A stretch of DNA of 64,000 nt from assembly GCF_003813775.1 (NCBI RefSeq), contig NZ_RPDH01000001.1, forward strand, positions 2,914,001 to 2,978,000, given 5' to 3'. This document shows positions 60,018 to 64,000 of this stretch, in pieces. The position numbers and the translations under genes are program-made. A model generated the notes under the pieces. The model saw only the letters and a list, made by a program, of their open reading frames with translations. It was not told the DNA's origin and did not search any database. This DNA comes from Chitinophaga lutea (lineage in GTDB: Bacteria > Bacteroidota > Bacteroidia > Chitinophagales > Chitinophagaceae). Position 1 is the first letter of the stretch. Every line of letters starts with the position of its first letter.

Positions 60018-60863
60018 ATGATGAACAAATTGAACCATTTGATCTATGAACATTTCGCACCGGGTGTTCTGATCAACTCGGCCGAGAAAAGACATACTTA
60101 CCTGCGGGAGGTAAAGGCCGAAAAAATGAAAATAACCGCAACCCTCCGCGAACTGTCGCAGCAGCAGGCGCCATGGAATTATAAGGCCCAACTGCTCCGG
60201 AAGTATCAGATCCAGGTGGTGGTACTGCTCGATGAACTGGAGGGATATAGTCATAATGCAGACCCTGCTGTGCAGTCGTTTTACACCGAAGCCACGGGTA
60301 TCCTTGAAGAACTGATTGTTGGACTGGAGCAGCATTTCCCCGAATACCTGGCCCAGGATATTTTTATGCCGAAGGGGTACCTGCGGCAGGTTGTGCTCCA
60401 ACTGGAAGAACGTTTCAGGGAAACGGAAAAATATCTTTGCGGCCGGAAAGTAGACAAAGCGCTGCTGGAGCTGGTGTTCAAGCCACTCAGCCACCAGCAT
60501 ATGATGATCACGTTCGGAATGGTGATGTATTATCGCCGCCTGCTCGCTGAACTGAAAGAAAATGTGCACCCTTACATCACCGATCTTACGGAAAGGGTGC
60601 ATTATACATTGTACCAGTATAATTTCAACTCGACGGAATATTTTATGTACTGCACTAATCAGCTGCGCAGGAAAGTAATTCCGCTCCGTACCCTGCAGGA
60701 AAAAAAGGCGTTGTTGTCGTGGTACGAAAAAGAACTGCAGCATATGAACAGCCACGGTGTATCACTTTTCCCCGGGAAAGGGGGGCTGCGCGAACAGATG
60801 CTGGCATGGCTCAAAGAAGAAAAACACTGCATGCAGCAATTGCTCACCACTTACGAATCCTGA
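60018..60863 (+). CDS. RteC-related helical protein, first of three
   Basis: A 281-residue mainly helical protein, no signal peptide. It begins MNKLNHLIYEHFAPGVL and has EELIVGLEQHFPEYL, ELVFKPLSHQHMMITFGMV, the phrase QYNFNSTEYFMYCTNQL and, near the end, LREQMLAWLKEEKHCMQQ. The gene at 61011 codes for a clear paralogue with the same order of these segments. The NFNS phrase resembles a segment that I recall from RteC-type regulators, and a genuine RteC-domain gene follows at 61882. RteC proteins control excision of Bacteroides conjugative transposons; chromosomal relatives in Chitinophagaceae have no known role. The assignment to the RteC group is tentative. Confidence 0.7.
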   Translation: MMNKLNHLIYEHFAPGVLINSAEKRHTYLREVKAEKMKITATLRELSQQQAPWNYKAQLLRKYQIQVVVLLDELEGYSHNADPAVQSFYTEATGILEELIVGLEQHFPEYLAQDIFMPKGYLRQVVLQLEERFRETEKYLCGRKVDKALLELVFKPLSHQHMMITFGMVMYYRRLLAELKENVHPYITDLTERVHYTLYQYNFNSTEYFMYCTNQLRRKVIPLRTLQEKKALLSWYEKELQHMNSHGVSLFPGKGGLREQMLAWLKEEKHCMQQLLTTYES

Positions 60864-60913
60864 TGCGCCCCATCATTTTGCGGTTAGCCCACCATTGAAA
60901 AAATAAAAAAAAT

Positions 60914-60927
60914 CTCACACCTGTGAG
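60914..60927. repeat. Palindrome CTCACA-CC-TGTGAG between RteC-related genes
   Basis: Near-perfect inverted repeat with a 2-base centre, 51 bases after the stop of the first RteC-related gene. It may be an operator; no T run follows, so it is not a terminator. Confidence 0.5.
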
Positions 60928-60970
60928 TATGATGGGAATTTATTTAAAATAATAATCTCAATTTTATTTT

Positions 60971-60984
60971 AACCGAATTCGGTT
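60971..60984. repeat. Palindrome AACCGAATTCGGTT ahead of the second RteC-related gene
   Basis: Perfect 14-base palindrome, 27 bases ahead of the ATG at 61011, in AT-rich sequence. The position fits an operator or transcript-start element for the second and third genes. Confidence 0.55.
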
Positions 60985-61010
60985 GAAATTTTTGTTTGTT
61001 GCCTGCATGT

Positions 61011-61901
61011 ATGGATACATTGAATCAATTGATCTCCGTGCGGTTGCGCCCGGAATGGCTGGTGAACAACCGTCTGCGTATTTACCGCGAACAGTTACGG
61101 GAGGAAAAAATAGAATTGACACGGCAGTTGCTCGACATATTCCGGTCCCCGGCGGGGCGGCGGGAAAAGGAGGCCATTGTGCAAACCATGCAACTGAACA
61201 TCATACAATGGCTTGATCGTTTGCATGTTTACCGGAAGGCGCTCCCGGAGATGGCAGACCGTGAGCGGGCGCTGTTTTACCTTGAAGCGGAAGGGCTATT
61301 GCACGATGTGCTGGTTGCGCTGGAGCAGCATGTGCAGGCATATCTGTCGCCGCATCTGCCGTTGCCTTTCAGTTATGCCACCCGGGTGAAGCGGCAGTTG
61401 CAGGTACGGTTGCATGAGCTGGAGTTGTTGTTCCGCGCGCTGGAACTGGATGAGCGGCTCGGAGAACTGGTGCTGCGGCCGGTCAGGGCTTTTTTATTGA
61501 GCCTCGATGGGCGCCAGTACTTCGGTTCCCTGTTTTATTTCCGCGATCTTATGACACAGCTGCAAATCACCGGCATACTGCAGCTGGCGCATCCGGCTGA
61601 GTTTCAGCTGCAGGTACACGCTATTCTTATTCACTTTAATTTTAATGCCGTTGAATATTACATCTATTGCATCAGCCGATTGGAAGCCTTATTAACCGGT
61701 CACAGCTTCCCGCGTGACAAAATCAAACTCCTCACCTGGTACATCATCACCCTGCGCCGTCTGCCGCTGAAAAAAACGCCGGGCTTGCTGCCATCCATGC
61801 CACCCATTGTGGAACAGTTGCAGGAGTGGATGCTGGAAGAACGTATTTTCCTCCGGAATGCTGACCCCAAAAACGTCCCGTATGAGACAAGCCCTTTTTG
61901 A
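61011..61901 (+). CDS. RteC-related helical protein, second of three
   Basis: A 296-residue paralogue of the protein at 60018. Shared segments, in the same order, are DVLVALEQHVQAYL, ELVLRPVRAFLLSLDGR, LIHFNFNAVEYYIYCISRL, KLLTWYIITL and VEQLQEWMLEERIFL. Identity is low but the pattern, including the FNFN-x-x-EY-x-x-YC core, is clear. The frame opens at a TTG (60996) but the ATG at 61011 matches the start of the paralogue (MDTLNQLI against MNKLNHLI). Its last 20 bases overlap the start of the RteC gene, so the two are translated together. Confidence 0.7.
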   Translation: MDTLNQLISVRLRPEWLVNNRLRIYREQLREEKIELTRQLLDIFRSPAGRREKEAIVQTMQLNIIQWLDRLHVYRKALPEMADRERALFYLEAEGLLHDVLVALEQHVQAYLSPHLPLPFSYATRVKRQLQVRLHELELLFRALELDERLGELVLRPVRAFLLSLDGRQYFGSLFYFRDLMTQLQITGILQLAHPAEFQLQVHAILIHFNFNAVEYYIYCISRLEALLTGHSFPRDKIKLLTWYIITLRRLPLKKTPGLLPSMPPIVEQLQEWMLEERIFLRNADPKNVPYETSPF

Positions 61902-62721
61902 ATTGCAAACCCGCTTGGAAAAGGATTTGACCGAGCTGGAAGCAACCACGCCCAATTTGTTGAAGCGATTTTTGATGGGCGCTGAACTGGCCGATCGGGC
62001 AGGGGAGGAACTGAAACGATGGGCAGGTCAGCATGATTTTGCATCAGAAGAAGAGGAGATTTTTTTCTTCAAATACATACAGCCTGGAATTCTCAGCAGG
62101 AAGATCTATTACAGCCGGTTGTTCCGGCTCGAAGCCGGCCGGCCGAAGATTCTGCGGGAAGACTACAGGAAATTTCTGTTCAGGGAGCTGCAGCGGATTG
62201 ATATGTTCTTTGAGGAACACCAGGCATTACATCTCTATGTCAGCAGCGGCGCTACCGATAAAGACGAACAATATTTCCTCCGGAACAGCAGGTATAATAA
62301 TGAGTATCCCGTCGATCTCGCAGGCATGCTGGACACCCGTTTTTGTACCGTTACCTCTTTTAAACTGGCAGAATTGATGGGGCTGCGGGACGTGGGCGAT
62401 TATATCGCCGGAAAGCTGGAAAACTGGACCGGCCCGCTGCAACTTTCGCCCAAGCCCAGATTAAGATGGACGGATTCCAAAACAGATCTCGTGGAGCTGG
62501 TGTATGCGTTGTACAGTGCCGGAAGTTTTAATAACGGGGTAGCGGAACTGAAACAGATTTTTGAATGGTTGGAAAGCTCGCTGGAAATAGATATAGGGCA
62601 TGCATACAGCCATTTCCGCGACATCCGTATGCGTAAAAAGGAAATCGCCATTTTTTTGTCCCGCCTGCGAAGCAATTTGCTCCGGCGGATTGAAGAACTG
62701 GGAGAGAGAACAATAGATTGA
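61882..62721 (+). CDS. RteC-domain protein
   Basis: A 279-residue protein with the RteC domain. Typical segments are EEEIFFFKYIQPGILSRKIYY, the 'DEQYFLRN' box after VSSGATDKDEQYFLRNS, LVELVYALYSAGSFNNG-like (VELVYALYSAGSFNNGVAELK) split here as VYALYSAGSF and NNGVAELKQIFEWLE, and IDIGHAYSHFRDIRMRKKE. These match RteC of Bacteroides transposons, where the protein activates excision genes, and orphan chromosomal versions. No tra or integrase gene is in the window, so this is an orphan or part of a degenerate element. The ATG at 61882 is used because the frame before it (from 61807) overlaps the neighbour and gives a Cys-rich tail of no resemblance. Confidence 0.82.
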   Translation: MRQALFELQTRLEKDLTELEATTPNLLKRFLMGAELADRAGEELKRWAGQHDFASEEEEIFFFKYIQPGILSRKIYYSRLFRLEAGRPKILREDYRKFLFRELQRIDMFFEEHQALHLYVSSGATDKDEQYFLRNSRYNNEYPVDLAGMLDTRFCTVTSFKLAELMGLRDVGDYIAGKLENWTGPLQLSPKPRLRWTDSKTDLVELVYALYSAGSFNNGVAELKQIFEWLESSLEIDIGHAYSHFRDIRMRKKEIAIFLSRLRSNLLRRIEELGERTID

Positions 62722-62968
62722 TTTCTCCGTAGATGGTTACCTTGCTGTTGTTGTGGCTATGTTAACTTGAGGGTGGTCTAAGGGTTTTTCCTGCTAGGTG
62801 CACTACCTCGTTCTTTAGGGTGGAACCAATGAGGGGGGATTGGACTATTGTTCTCGAAATGTGAGTACGCCCCGTTTGCCAGAAATATTGCTGAGAGCAG
62901 TGTATCATTGCTGCTGCACGGCGTGTGTCAAAGCATTAGTCAGGGTTCAGGAAATGATCGCTTCTGCA

Positions 62969-64000
62969 TCATTGCTTCCGCACCGCATCAGCCACTTCAG
63001 CAAGCGCATCTCCTAACCCCGGTTGATCCCACACTGCGCCCAGCGCCACTCTTACGTACCGGTCCGATCCGCTTACCGTAAACTCGGCGCCTTCCGGTAT
63101 ATCGATCTGCCGGCTGCGCAACTGCCGGGTGAGTTCCACGGGCTTCGGAACTTCCAGCCAGAAATGGAAACTGCCAGGAAACATATCATAATGCAGCCCC
63201 CGGAAAATGTTGTTGCATTGCGCATGCCAGTGCCGGCCCGCTTCCTGTTTCTCGAGAATAATTTCTGCGAGTTGCCCGTTTCCCATGATGCGAAGGCCAA
63301 ATGCCATGAAAAGCAGCGATACGCCACTCGTGGTCAGCCTTACCAGGTTGTCTACGCCCTGCAGCACGCCTTCGGGATGCAGCAGGTACGCGCTTTTCAC
63401 CATAGGGTTAAAAGCCTTGGACAGGCTGTACACATGCAGCGTCCTTTCCGGGACCACCTGCAGGAACGACGGCGGCGGATCCGGGTGAAGAAAACGGTAG
63501 GCATCGTCTTCAATGATATAAACGTCCCTGAACGAGCGCACCACATTGGCAATCGCCTCTCTCCGGGCTAAAGGCATCACGCTGGTGGTAGGATTATGAA
63601 TGGTGGGCTGCAGGTATACCAGTTTACAGGACCGCTCCTGCAAACAGCACTCCAATGCTTCGGGTAGTATGCCGTCCGCATCGCTTTCAATGGGATTGAG
63701 CCGGTAGCCTAAATGAGCGGCGCCCATCTTAAAACCAGGAAAAGTATAAGGCTCACAGGCAATTTCGGGTGTTTTGTCGCGGAACCACGACAAAATGCAA
63801 TACACACCGTTATTGGCACTGGGCAGCGGAACGATCGAAGTCGATGCATCAGGAGCAGACAGCCACTTCCGAACGATAGCAGCGCCATCGTCGGGCAACA
63901 TCTGGTAAGGGGGATGCAGCATATCCCATTTCTGTCCGGCAGTCAACGTCTGGCAATACGCCTGGAAAATGTCCGCCTCCCGGGGCACGGACGGGTAGTT
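62969..64000 (-). CDS. PLP-dependent aminotransferase, N-terminal part outside the window
   Basis: The C-terminal part of a fold-type I aminotransferase, seen on the minus strand; the frame is open to the window edge, so the gene starts beyond it. It shows the PLP-site segment VYLQPTIHNPTTSVMPLARR, the motif IIEDDAYRFL with the cofactor-binding Asp, and YSLSKAFNPMVKSAYL with the Schiff-base lysine. The C-terminus has MFPGSFHFWLEVP and RYVRVALGAV. The pattern matches MocR-type regulators or the stand-alone enzymes of the same group; an N-terminal winged helix of MocR kind may lie outside. The GTG at 63988 is in frame but the upstream codons fit as well. Confidence 0.85.
   Translation of the reverse strand, partial: NYPSVPREADIFQAYCQTLTAGQKWDMLHPPYQMLPDDGAAIVRKWLSAPDASTSIVPLPSANNGVYCILSWFRDKTPEIACEPYTFPGFKMGAAHLGYRLNPIESDADGILPEALECCLQERSCKLVYLQPTIHNPTTSVMPLARREAIANVVRSFRDVYIIEDDAYRFLHPDPPPSFLQVVPERTLHVYSLSKAFNPMVKSAYLLHPEGVLQGVDNLVRLTTSGVSLLFMAFGLRIMGNGQLAEIILEKQEAGRHWHAQCNNIFRGLHYDMFPGSFHFWLEVPKPVELTRQLRSRQIDIPEGAEFTVSGSDRYVRVALGAVWDQPGLGDALAEVADAVRKQ

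Noticed and set aside
60018..62721. Integrative or conjugative element suggested by RteC
   Set aside because: No integrase, relaxase, tra gene or attachment repeats are seen in the window, so a mobile element is not called.
1..64000. CRISPR arrays, insertion sequences, rRNA genes
   Set aside because: No regularly spaced repeats, transposase frames or rRNA-like sequences were noticed on reading.

Overview
The window looks like a chromosomal segment from a Bacteroidota species, most likely Chitinophagaceae. The evidence is an STN-bearing SusC receptor with a SusD lipoprotein behind a FecI-like sigma factor and FecR anti-sigma factor, several CarboxypepD_reg-type TonB receptors, a two-component regulator with Reg_prop propellers and LytTR output, a DUF4374/PepSY iron module, an RteC-domain protein, and promoters of the TTTG/TAnnTTTG type. 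The base composition is moderately GC-rich. No rRNA, CRISPR array, transposase or integrase was seen. One tRNA gene is present.

Layout, left to right. 1-6.3 kb: the end of a sensor kinase, then housekeeping singletons (MBL hydrolase, DoxX-like protein, GluQRS-like tRNA modification enzyme, SRPBCC protein, collagen-like lipoprotein, cyclopropane fatty acid synthase). 6.4-11.4 kb: a minus-strand operon of TonB receptor, DUF4374 lipoprotein and PepSY membrane protein, probably for iron or siderophore uptake. 11.9-18.8 kb: pncB, an outer-membrane beta-barrel protein, a CBM9-like protein next to a TIM-barrel putative glycosidase, and a small conserved protein. 18.9-25 kb: a PAS hybrid kinase, a TlpA-like thioredoxin, and a three-gene sulfur/redox operon in which a TsdA-like dihaem cytochrome c lies between two DsrE-family proteins. 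25.2-27.4 kb: an AraC regulator, a GNAT enzyme and a DHFR-like reductase.

27.4-35.9 kb holds the least explained part: a tight five-gene minus-strand operon of large proteins without signal peptides. It encodes a 795-residue protein with a basic amphipathic segment, an HEAGH metalloprotease-like protein, a 71-residue protein, a 401-residue unknown, and a 1127-residue protein that joins a lysozyme-like region, a very acidic linker, an alpha/beta-hydrolase-like region and an M15-type peptidase region. The two largest proteins share a DTPFL motif. This is the best candidate for an undescribed system.

36.2-49.9 kb: a propeller sensor kinase with its LytTR regulator, a small secreted protein, an ImuA-ImuB-DnaE2 mutagenic repair cassette headed by a 22-bp inverted repeat, a beta-propeller/HEAT/dihaem lipoprotein, and tRNA-Glu. 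50-57.2 kb: a FecI-FecR-SusC-SusD nutrient uptake locus. 57.2-64 kb: a divergent HxlR/SDR pair with a visible operator, a fatty acid desaturase, three RteC-related genes with palindromes between them, and the edge of a PLP aminotransferase gene.
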